From contig JAOZLM010000037.1 of NCBI GenBank assembly GCA_029934815.1, forward strand, positions 1 through 12,196: a DNA stretch of 12,196 nucleotides, given 5' to 3'. The DNA is from Desulfocapsa sp. (GTDB lineage Bacteria; Desulfobacterota; Desulfobulbia; Desulfobulbales; Desulfocapsaceae). Made by a program: the position numbers and the translations under genes. The notes beneath the pieces were generated by a model, which was given only the letters and a program-made list of their open reading frames with translations, did no database searches and had not been told where the DNA came from. Shown here piece after piece: positions 5,891-12,196 of this stretch (the first letter of the stretch is position 1; the number at the start of each line of letters is the position of its first letter).

Positions 5891-8040
5891 TATCTTTTCC
5901 GAATCTCCCAACACTGATGTATTTTTTTATTTCTGGAAAAATCAAAGGGAATGGAAGCCTTACTGATATTTTTTATGTCGTAATATTTCTCTATGGATTC
6001 ATCCAGTGTAAACTGCCTGTAATTGGTTGAGAAGATAAGCAACCCGCCACTTGCCAGTCGATTCATGGCAAGCTCGATCAAGCGTCTATGATCATCCTGT
6101 ACATCAAAAACCCGACGCGTTTTTTTAGTGTTGGAGAATGTTGGAGGATCAAGAAATATCAGATCATATTCTCCTTTTTCCTCCTGCAGCCATTGCATAC
6201 AATCAGCCTTCACTGTTTCGTGGCCAAGACCTCCAAATCCGTTTAATCCAAGATTCATTCGTGCCCAGTTGACGTAATTTGCAGAGAGATCAATAGTTGT
6301 TGTGGTAGCTGCTCCCCCAACTGCTGCGTGAATTGAGGCGGTTCCAGTATACGCAAACAGGTTTAGAAACCGTTTTCCTTTGGCCTCTTTTGCTATACGC
6401 AGTCGAATATTTCTGTGATCGAGAAAAATCCCGGTATCCAGATAATCGGTGAAATTCACGAGCAGGGAACAATCGCCTTCACGAACCACATGCATTTTTT
6501 TCTTACTGCCCTGCTTCTGATACTGCGATTTTCCCTTCTGTTTTCTTCTGGTTTTAATAAAAACCCTGTCTCGACGTACTCCGAAAAGATGGCGAACCTG
6601 TGCCAGGACTTGCTGAAAACGCGCCTTTGCAACTTTTTCATCCACACTTGCTGGTGCAGCATACTCCTGTACCTGTATCCATTTTTCGTAAATATCGACG
6701 GATACGTTGTATTCCTGTAAATCCCTGTCGTAAATACGATAACAGCTCACCTGTTCACGCTTGGCCCACTTCATTATTTTTTTAACGTTTTTGCGCAAAC
6801 GGTTGGCAAATTCTATTCCCTCTTCCGGCCCTTTATCGTGACAGATATGCCATTCAAAATTGGCATCCACATCAGATTCTGCTGTTCCGCAGAAGAGTCG
6901 GCACTTTATGGGGCCATTGTATAATCGGTGAGCCTTGTCCCACTTGATCCCCATACGATCGCCAAATTCAGGGTTGGAAGTAAAGATTCCAAGCTGCCAG
7001 CCATCCAGTTCTCTTTTACAAACGATACCAAGTGCTCTGTGTAACTGCTCCGCCTCTTCCTTTTCAAAAAGGCGTTCACCATAGGGTGGATTGGTTACCA
7101 GCAAACCTTTGGCCGCAGGACGTCGTAAATGAGCAAACTGCCCCTGTCTCACAACGATATGTTCATCAAGACCTGCATTTTCAATATTTTTTCTGGCAAG
7201 TGCCACTGCCCGGGGATCTGCGTCATAGCCAAGTATTACCGGCCAATCTCCTTCCAGGCCAGTATCTTCCCGCTTAATTGCCTCCTCGACAAGACTGGTC
7301 CAGAGTTGTTCGTCATGTTCCTTCCAACCGGAAAAGCCAAAATAGGATCTGGACAATCCGGGTGCCACGTCGCCATGAATTAATGCTGCTTCAATAAGCA
7401 ACGTACCGGAACCACACATGGGATCAAGGAGCATACGTCCCTGGGTTTCCGGGGAATTCCAGCCGGCAAGGCTGACAATGGCAGCAGCTAAACTTTCTTT
7501 GAGTGGTGCCACCCCGCCGCCTTCCGTACGATAGCCCCGCATATGCAGGCTTTCTCCTGAAAGATCCAGAGAAAGTGTTGCCTGGTTTTTATAAATATAG
7601 AGACGGATTCGAAGATCAGGGCGAGAGGTATCCACACTGGGACGATCATCATATTTATCACGAAACTGATCCACCAGAGCATCTTTCACCCGGAGTGCGG
7701 CAAAACGACTGTGATGGATGTTTGAACTGTTCAGACTGCAATCTACTGCGAAAGTGTTCTGCAACTCCATGTGGGATTCCCATTCCACCGCTAACGCACC
7801 TTCATAGAGTGCGTCCTCATCAAGGGCTTCAAACTTTGCAATGGTAAGAAAAATACGGGAAGCATAACGTGACCAGAGACAGGTTCGATAAGCTGCTTCA
7901 CGGTTTCCACGCCAGGTTACCAGCCCTCTGGCACTTTCAATATCCGCACCGCCAAAAGTCTCAATTTCTTGAGCGACAAGGGTTTCGAGACCAGCGGCAC
8001 AACTGGCAGTAAGGTTGTATAAGTGTTGATCTGTGGTCAT
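5890..8040 (-). CDS. rlmL: Bifunctional 23S rRNA methyltransferase RlmK/RlmL
   Basis: Fused enzyme of 716 residues, close to the 702 of the E. coli protein. The N-terminal half carries a THUMP RNA-binding region (about 45-165) and the RlmL methyltransferase, known to make m2G2445 in 23S rRNA, with SAM motif LLDPMCGSGT at 204-213 and catalytic NPPY at 317-320. The C-terminal half is RlmK, which makes m7G2069, with LFAYTGTASI at 561-570 and LDPPTFSN at 630-637. Both active sites look intact. The linker near 498-516 is very basic (RRKQKGK, GSKKK) and may bind RNA. The ATG at 8040 gives the normal N-terminus (YNLTASCAAGLE), with GGA about 9 nt upstream. It is first gene of a two-gene unit with the thioredoxin-like gene. 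The fused form is best known from Gammaproteobacteria, so its phylogeny here would help place the host. Confidence 0.96.
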   Translation of the reverse strand: MTTDQHLYNLTASCAAGLETLVAQEIETFGGADIESARGLVTWRGNREAAYRTCLWSRYASRIFLTIAKFEALDEDALYEGALAVEWESHMELQNTFAVDCSLNSSNIHHSRFAALRVKDALVDQFRDKYDDRPSVDTSRPDLRIRLYIYKNQATLSLDLSGESLHMRGYRTEGGGVAPLKESLAAAIVSLAGWNSPETQGRMLLDPMCGSGTLLIEAALIHGDVAPGLSRSYFGFSGWKEHDEQLWTSLVEEAIKREDTGLEGDWPVILGYDADPRAVALARKNIENAGLDEHIVVRQGQFAHLRRPAAKGLLVTNPPYGERLFEKEEAEQLHRALGIVCKRELDGWQLGIFTSNPEFGDRMGIKWDKAHRLYNGPIKCRLFCGTAESDVDANFEWHICHDKGPEEGIEFANRLRKNVKKIMKWAKREQVSCYRIYDRDLQEYNVSVDIYEKWIQVQEYAAPASVDEKVAKARFQQVLAQVRHLFGVRRDRVFIKTRRKQKGKSQYQKQGSKKKMHVVREGDCSLLVNFTDYLDTGIFLDHRNIRLRIAKEAKGKRFLNLFAYTGTASIHAAVGGAATTTTIDLSANYVNWARMNLGLNGFGGLGHETVKADCMQWLQEEKGEYDLIFLDPPTFSNTKKTRRVFDVQDDHRRLIELAMNRLASGGLLIFSTNYRQFTLDESIEKYYDIKNISKASIPFDFSRNKKIHQCWEIRKR

Positions 8041-8046
8041 ATTGAT

Positions 8047-8138
8047 GTCCAGTTTTGATTGGGAACAATCGCTTGCAAGGTGCGAGCTACTACATCATAT
8101 TTAGCATCAATAGCGCTTCAAGACCATTCAAATTTCCC
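8047..8138 (+). repeat. Direct repeat copy 1 (rlmKL upstream region)
   Basis: The core, 8093-8138, matches 9733-9778 at 40 of 46 positions with no gap. The outer part, 8047-8092, matches 9690-9732 more loosely and with small gaps, sharing GTCCAG, TTTGAT, TGGG and CAAGG in the same order. It begins 6 nt upstream of the rlmKL start codon and includes its promoter and ribosome binding region. The repeat and its partner bracket the ATPase gene. Confidence 0.8.
8094..8121 (-). promoter_or_regulatory. Probable promoter of rlmKL
   Basis: On the minus strand, TTGAAG (-35, 8116-8121; 4 of 6 to consensus) and TATGAT (-10, 8094-8099; 5 of 6) are separated by 16 nt. Transcription would start near 8086, giving a leader of about 45 nt before the ATG at 8040. 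Supported only by consensus match. Confidence 0.5.
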
Positions 8139-8364
8139 GCAAAGAGCTTACAATTATTATCGGTAAACATTAGCAAAACACTCAAACTTCAAAAAGAACG
8201 CCCCAAGGGGCAGAGTATCAAACTCTAGCGACGCAATAAAAGTCAGCTTGAGGGGATGTTGTCTTAGCAACGAAACACGTTTTAAGGGCGATAAAGTGTC
8301 ATGTCGTCACGTTTTTCGATTGAAAACGGTTGTGATTTTCCCAAAAGAAGACTATCAGTGACTT

Positions 8365-9687
8365 ATGAAACGAGATATCTATTCACAACTGCTTATCTGG
8401 AAAAATTCTCCTCGTAGGAAGCCGCTCATCCTGCGGGGTGCACGTCAGACCGGCAAAACATATATCCTGCAGGAATTCGGAAAAAAAGAATTTGATAACG
8501 TTCTATATTTTAATTTTGAAGAAGATACTCGTCTTGACAGCCTGTTTTCCCAGAGCCTTGATCCCAAAAACATCATCTCAAATCTTTCCTTGCATAGTAA
8601 AAAAAAGATTCTCCCAGAACGTCATCTGATTATTTTTGACGAAATTCAAGTCTCGAATAGTGCACTTAATTGTTTAAAGTATTTTCAGGAAAAGGCTCCT
8701 GAGTACTATATTGCCGCCGCCGGTTCTCTTCTTGGCATCAAGCTGTCATCGCCAAAATCCTTTCCTGTGGGTAAAGTCAATTTTCTGGATCTCCTGCCCA
8801 TGACGTTTTATGAATTTCTTGAAGGGATGGGTGAGGGGGCATTGCGTGAATATCTCGAAAATCCGGATCAAGTACAACCACTGCCAGAAGCCTTCCACCT
8901 TGAACTGACAGATCTGCTCAGAAAATACTATTTCTGTGGCGGTATGCCTGAAGCAGTTCAATGTATGGCAGATGGGAATAGTGTGCAAGAAGTACGAACA
9001 ATTCATAAGGAAATTCTCATATCCTATGCCCTTGATTTTGCAAAGCACGCTCACTCCTCAGATATTCCAAAGTTATCGCAAATATGGGATTCCATAGTAG
9101 TGCAGCTGGCGAGGGAAAATAAGAAGTTTATGTTTTCCGCCATTAGAAAAAGTGCCAGAGCACGGGATTATGAAAATGCAATTACCTGGCTGGAAGATGC
9201 AGGACTTATTCTCCGTGTTTTTTGTGCAAACACGCCTAAACAACCACTTGCCGCCTACCTTCAAAAAAATATTTTCAAAATCTATATGCTGGATGTGGGA
9301 CTTTTAGGGGCAATGGCTGATCAAGGGGGAGAAATCCTCGTACGGGGTGAGCAAATATTTCATGAATTTGGTGGAGCTTTTACAGAGAATTATGCGGCTC
9401 AACAGATGCGGGCAATATTCGGACCTGGTCTCCAATATTGGAAAAATCGAAACGGTAAGGCAGAAGTAGATTTTCTTTTTGAGACAAAAGAAGGGATTTT
9501 CCCCTTGGAGGTTAAAGCCGGTATCAACCTTAAGAGCAAAAGCCTGCAATTTTTTTCCACCAAATTCAACCCGTCACAGATTTTTCGTACTTCACTGCGT
9601 AACCTTCATAAAGATGGCCCCCTCTGTAATATTCCATTGTACTGTCTTGAATCTTTACCCCGTATTGTCACGCAATCCAGCTTATAA
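8365..9687 (+). CDS. AAA_14 / DUF4143 ATPase with PD-(D/E)XK-like C-terminus
   Basis: Predicted 440-residue cytoplasmic P-loop ATPase of a family whose members are abundant and patchily distributed in bacteria and archaea, with no settled function. Walker A GARQTGKT lies at 25-32, Walker B LIIFDEIQ at 88-95, and sensor-like AAAGSLLG at 117-124. The family hallmark GGMPEAV is at 192-198, followed by a helical linker. The C-terminal DUF4143 region has FTENYAAQQM (E341), YWKNRNGKAEVDFLF (D369) and PLEVKAG (E382, K384), which matches the E-D-ExK order of a PD-(D/E)XK nuclease-like fold. Length and motifs look complete. The start MKRDIYSQLLIWK is the usual N-terminus, although its ribosome binding site is weak. 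The gene stands alone and is bracketed by direct repeats, suggesting acquisition by transfer. No partner toxin or transposase gene is adjacent. Confidence 0.9.
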   Translation: MKRDIYSQLLIWKNSPRRKPLILRGARQTGKTYILQEFGKKEFDNVLYFNFEEDTRLDSLFSQSLDPKNIISNLSLHSKKKILPERHLIIFDEIQVSNSALNCLKYFQEKAPEYYIAAAGSLLGIKLSSPKSFPVGKVNFLDLLPMTFYEFLEGMGEGALREYLENPDQVQPLPEAFHLELTDLLRKYYFCGGMPEAVQCMADGNSVQEVRTIHKEILISYALDFAKHAHSSDIPKLSQIWDSIVVQLARENKKFMFSAIRKSARARDYENAITWLEDAGLILRVFCANTPKQPLAAYLQKNIFKIYMLDVGLLGAMADQGGEILVRGEQIFHEFGGAFTENYAAQQMRAIFGPGLQYWKNRNGKAEVDFLFETKEGIFPLEVKAGINLKSKSLQFFSTKFNPSQIFRTSLRNLHKDGPLCNIPLYCLESLPRIVTQSSL

Positions 9688-9689
9688 AC

Positions 9690-9778
9690 GTCCAGTTTGA
9701 TGTGGGGATAAGCAGTCAAGGGTAAATTCCTGCATCATATTCAGCATCAATGGTGTTTCAGCACCATTCAAATTTCCC
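9690..9778 (+). repeat. Direct repeat copy 2 (after the ATPase gene)
   Basis: This copy starts 2 nt after the ATPase stop codon. Differences from copy 1 in its core are six substitutions, four of them transitions. It keeps the minus-strand TATGAT box (9734-9739) but has CTGAAA in place of TTGAAG. Unlike copy 1, it can form a 7-bp hairpin, AATGGTG (9749-9755) with CACCATT (9762-9768) around TTTCAG. That hairpin is followed by CAAATTT and could weakly terminate the ATPase transcript. The remaining 180 nt up to 9958 hold no gene; they include an AT-rich stretch and a 5-bp inverted repeat (ACATC ACC GATGT, 9882-9894). Confidence 0.75.
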
Positions 9779-9958
9779 CAAAAATGTCTAAAACAGACAA
9801 AGAAGACCACAGACTTTCCCTCTATCTATGCGTTACCCTCTACCATCTTTTCATCATTTAAACTGAAAACTGTACTTCGACACATCACCGATGTAATAAT
9901 AAATATAAAGTTTCTTTTGGATTCCTGCAAAATAACACACTAGTTCCAAGCGAGAATT

Positions 9959-11614
9959 ATGGACGAATTTGATCATACAAACACCCCGTTCGGTATCAGG
10001 AACCGGATTCTTATTTTTGCTCTTCTTGTTACCCTTATCCCTTCACTGGGCCTGGGCTGGGCCTTCTACATTCAGACCAAAAAATTGCTTCTTGAAAAAG
10101 TTGAACTGGAACTTCACAATGTAATTAATCAAGCTCAACGAGAAGCAGTGCTCTGGTTTAAAGAGCACACTGTTAATATGAGGGTTTTCTCCAACTCCTT
10201 TGTTGTTTCAGAAAACATGGAACGCTCTATCGAATTAAAAAGAGAGGGGAGTGCAGAGCAGGTAGCTGTAACAGCCGAAATACTCAATGAATATCTCGTG
10301 CTGGTTCAATCCCAGTTTCAAGAATATCAACGCCTGCTGCTTTTTGACGATGGTGGTACGGTATTTGCCCAAAGTAGTGAAAACAGAAGTCCTTTGGCAC
10401 TACCTGATAACTGGAAAGAACAACTGGCACAAAATAAGATTGTTATCGGAGAAATTGACAGGAACGGATCCCCAACTAAGGCCACTGTCCTGATAGCAAC
10501 GCCAGTTTTTTCACCTAAACAGCAGTTTCTTGGTCTGCTGGCCACAGAAGCCACGATGGATGGCCTACAATCAGTGATGGAATCAATTGCCGTTACACAA
10601 TCAACACACCTTTCACTACTCAACAGAGATGGTTCAATTCTTGGCTCCACCACTCAACTAACTAAAAAAGCAATAACAACAACAGCTTTCCCCGAATCCG
10701 ACAGCCTTCACAGATTGTATGGCAATCCAATGGTGCTTTCCACCTACACAAGTATCAACGACACAAAGGTCGTTGGTATATTTGCTCCCCTTCCCCATCT
10801 CTCCTGGGGAATTCTGATGGAAAAAAGTTACGATCTTACTTTTGCAGAAATCCTGAAACTAAAAAACATTACCCTTTCAATTATAGCCCTGCTCTTAACA
10901 TTTATTGGTGTTGCCGCATTTTTCCTCTCCTACAGTATCCTTTCCCCTTTGAGACAGCTGGTTAAAGGTGCCATGCAGGTTGCCGGTGGCGATCTTACTG
11001 TACAATTACCTGTGAAAAACAGAGATGAACTGGGTTTTACGATAACAATTTTTAACAATATGGTTATCCAGCTGCGAAAAAACCGTGACCAGCTTGAAAA
11101 ACTTGCTTCCGTAGACTCTCTCACCAGCCTGGCCAACCGTAAACATATAATGGACACTCTGGCATTACACATAAAACGATACGCAAGACACAAAGCACCT
11201 TTCTCAATCCTGATGACCGATCTTGATCATTTTAAGCTGGTAAACGATACGTACGGACACCTTGCCGGGGATGCTGTTCTGGTAAAGATTGGGAAAATAT
11301 TTCATAAAACGCTGCGCTCGATTGATACCGCAGGACGTTACGGGGGAGAGGAGTTCCTGATTATTCTGGATAATGCCGGGGAACAGGAAGCCGAGCAGAC
11401 AGCAGAGCGTATCAGGAAGGCTGTAGAAGATACTGAGATCATCATGGATGGACAAATAATCAAAGTCACTCTCAGTATCGGTATTGCCACAACCAGTGAT
11501 ACAAACAATATGGATAATGGGAAGCTACTGATTGGACTAGCCGATAAAGCACTTTACAGGGCAAAACAAGAGGGCAGAAACCGCACTGTGCTCTCAGGGA
11601 ACAATCTCGAGTAA
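9959..11614 (+). CDS. Membrane diguanylate cyclase: periplasmic sensor, HAMP, GGDEF
   Basis: Predicted 551-residue inner-membrane enzyme making cyclic di-GMP from two GTP. Order: short cytoplasmic N-terminus, TM1 at about 17-38, periplasmic ligand-sensing region at about 39-300, TM2 at about 304-325, HAMP at about 326-378, GGDEF domain at about 380-545. The sensor region looks Cache-like, with LLFDDGGTVFAQ near 127-138 and SLLNRDGSILGS near 219-230. The active-site motif is intact as GGEEF at 462-466, and DLDHFKLVNDTYGH at 421-434 supplies the metal and substrate residues. An inhibitory I-site RSID lies at 453-456, exactly five residues before GGEEF, so product inhibition is expected. No EAL or HD-GYP domain is present. 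The ATG at 9959 has only a weak upstream GCGAG. The 3' end overlaps the convergent SH3-protein gene by 21 nt. The signal sensed is unknown. Confidence 0.93.
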   Translation: MDEFDHTNTPFGIRNRILIFALLVTLIPSLGLGWAFYIQTKKLLLEKVELELHNVINQAQREAVLWFKEHTVNMRVFSNSFVVSENMERSIELKREGSAEQVAVTAEILNEYLVLVQSQFQEYQRLLLFDDGGTVFAQSSENRSPLALPDNWKEQLAQNKIVIGEIDRNGSPTKATVLIATPVFSPKQQFLGLLATEATMDGLQSVMESIAVTQSTHLSLLNRDGSILGSTTQLTKKAITTTAFPESDSLHRLYGNPMVLSTYTSINDTKVVGIFAPLPHLSWGILMEKSYDLTFAEILKLKNITLSIIALLLTFIGVAAFFLSYSILSPLRQLVKGAMQVAGGDLTVQLPVKNRDELGFTITIFNNMVIQLRKNRDQLEKLASVDSLTSLANRKHIMDTLALHIKRYARHKAPFSILMTDLDHFKLVNDTYGHLAGDAVLVKIGKIFHKTLRSIDTAGRYGGEEFLIILDNAGEQEAEQTAERIRKAVEDTEIIMDGQIIKVTLSIGIATTSDTNNMDNGKLLIGLADKALYRAKQEGRNRTVLSGNNLE

Positions 11615-12196
11615 CTGGTAATACACCCAGCCTTTTCCCTTTGTTTCAGATGTAACCTGAATCCAGTTTTCCACATAAGCCAGAGCTTTTATTTCTGTCC
11701 CGCTCTTAAGCGTAAAGAGAATATCGTTCTGCATACCGGGATCGGTTCGCACGTTGCATGTTTTTGTTACTTTCATCAGTAATGGATCAACAAAAACAAT
11801 ATCCGCACCGTTATTGAACAGGTTCTTCCCCTGCTGCGTACGAACTGGCTGAATCAACTGCTGTGCCTTATTTGACAAGTTAAATGCTTTATCAATATCA
11901 CCTTTATTGAGTGCGGCCACACTCAATGCTATTGTTTGTTCTGTATCAAGTATAAGCTGGCGCAACTCTTCGTTCATTGCTTTTTCGCTGGCAGCCTTAA
12001 GCATGGTTTTAACTTCTGCGATGTTGGCAACCGTTTCCGCTTTACTGCTATGGCTCCGTAATTTTGCTTTGCTGCGAACAACTTCACGAGTGGTATGTTG
12101 CTGAGCCAGAATGAGTTTTTTAATTTCGTCCTGTTTCCCGGCTAATTCCTGTTGTAATTTTTCCACTTCCGAGAGTAGTTTTTTGTTCTCTTCTTC
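11594..12196 (-). CDS. Coiled-coil protein with C-terminal SH3-like domain (5' end outside window)
   Basis: Partial gene: 200 residues are visible and the frame stays open to the window edge. A GTG at 12166 is in frame, but the residues before it (EEENKKLLSEV) continue the same heptad-like pattern, so the true start is probably beyond the window. Layout: glutamate/lysine/glutamine-rich coiled coil over the first 40 or so visible residues, further charged helices with two segments rich in alanine and leucine, then a bacterial SH3-like (SH3_3) domain over roughly the last 60 residues, with CNVRTDPGMQNDILFTLKSG and a WIQV...GWVY pattern. Such SH3 domains commonly occur in envelope or peptidoglycan-associated proteins, so an N-terminal signal or membrane anchor may lie outside the window. 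Specific function is unknown. Confidence 0.8.
   Translation of the reverse strand, partial: EEENKKLLSEVEKLQQELAGKQDEIKKLILAQQHTTREVVRSKAKLRSHSSKAETVANIAEVKTMLKAASEKAMNEELRQLILDTEQTIALSVAALNKGDIDKAFNLSNKAQQLIQPVRTQQGKNLFNNGADIVFVDPLLMKVTKTCNVRTDPGMQNDILFTLKSGTEIKALAYVENWIQVTSETKGKGWVYYQLLEIVP

Larger units (their letters stand above)
8041..8364. other. 324-nt intergenic region between rlmKL and the ATPase gene
   Basis: No reading frame that looks real is seen here. The rlmKL-proximal part (8047-8138) is copy 1 of a direct repeat and contains the likely rlmKL promoter. The rest (8139-8364) contains a 12-nt inverted repeat at 8200-8211 (GCCCC/GGGGC with only two bases between) and a small CGTTTT/AAAACG inverted repeat at 8310-8315 and 8323-8328. 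I see no convincing promoter for the ATPase gene. Confidence 0.6.

Noticed and set aside
8200..8211. GC-rich inverted repeat as a terminator for upstream-reading transcripts.
   Set aside because: Only two bases separate the arms, leaving about a 4-bp stem, and no T-run follows on either strand.
8365..9687. ATPase gene as part of a toxin-antitoxin or phage-defence pair.
   Set aside because: No small partner gene, second nuclease or integrase is adjacent, and the flanking genes are housekeeping or signalling genes.
9876..9909. Possible promoter for the diguanylate cyclase (TTCGAC with TATAAA).
   Set aside because: The spacing is about 22 nt and the other AT-rich boxes at proper spacing match the consensus poorly.

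Overview
The window carries about twelve protein genes, with no rRNA, tRNA, CRISPR array, transposase or phage gene recognised. Base composition is moderate. The gene mix is a multi-gene polar amino acid ABC importer, a fused RlmK/RlmL rRNA methyltransferase, a GGDEF signalling protein and an AAA/DUF4143 ATPase. This suggests a free-living Gram-negative bacterium, possibly a sulfate-reducing Desulfobulbales-type organism. That placement is inference from general family resemblance and was not checked by a search.

Positions 3 to 5522 (+ strand) look like one tightly packed transport operon. Two inner-membrane permeases overlap by 8 nt. A gap of 124 nt with a strong hairpin leads to a periplasmic solute-binding protein with a good Shine-Dalgarno site. 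An 18-bp perfect hairpin then separates it from a third, longer permease. That permease overlaps the ATPase gene by ATGA, and the ATPase gene overlaps an ACMSD/amidohydrolase-2 type metal hydrolase by GTGA. The hydrolase overlaps a small cysteine-rich protein by 25 nt. Three permeases for one binding protein and one ATPase is unusual. The coupled hydrolase suggests that the imported compound may be hydrolysed or decarboxylated after uptake.

Positions 5528 to 8040 (- strand) form a two-gene unit: the bifunctional 23S rRNA methyltransferase RlmKL, then a thioredoxin-fold protein with a CPDC motif whose start overlaps the rlmKL stop (TAATG). It converges on the transport operon with a 5-nt gap.

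Positions 8041 to 9958 hold an AAA_14/DUF4143 ATPase with a PD-(D/E)XK-like C-terminus, flanked by two imperfect direct repeats of about 90 nt (8047-8138 and 9690-9778). The first copy spans the rlmKL promoter and leader region. The second begins right after the ATPase stop. This suggests that the ATPase is an inserted module that left a duplicated rlmKL upstream region. It is the most distinctive structure in the window.

Positions 9959 to 12196 hold a membrane-bound diguanylate cyclase with periplasmic sensor, HAMP and GGEEF domain with I-site (+ strand). It converges with a 21-nt 3' overlap on a coiled-coil/SH3 protein (- strand) that runs off the window edge.
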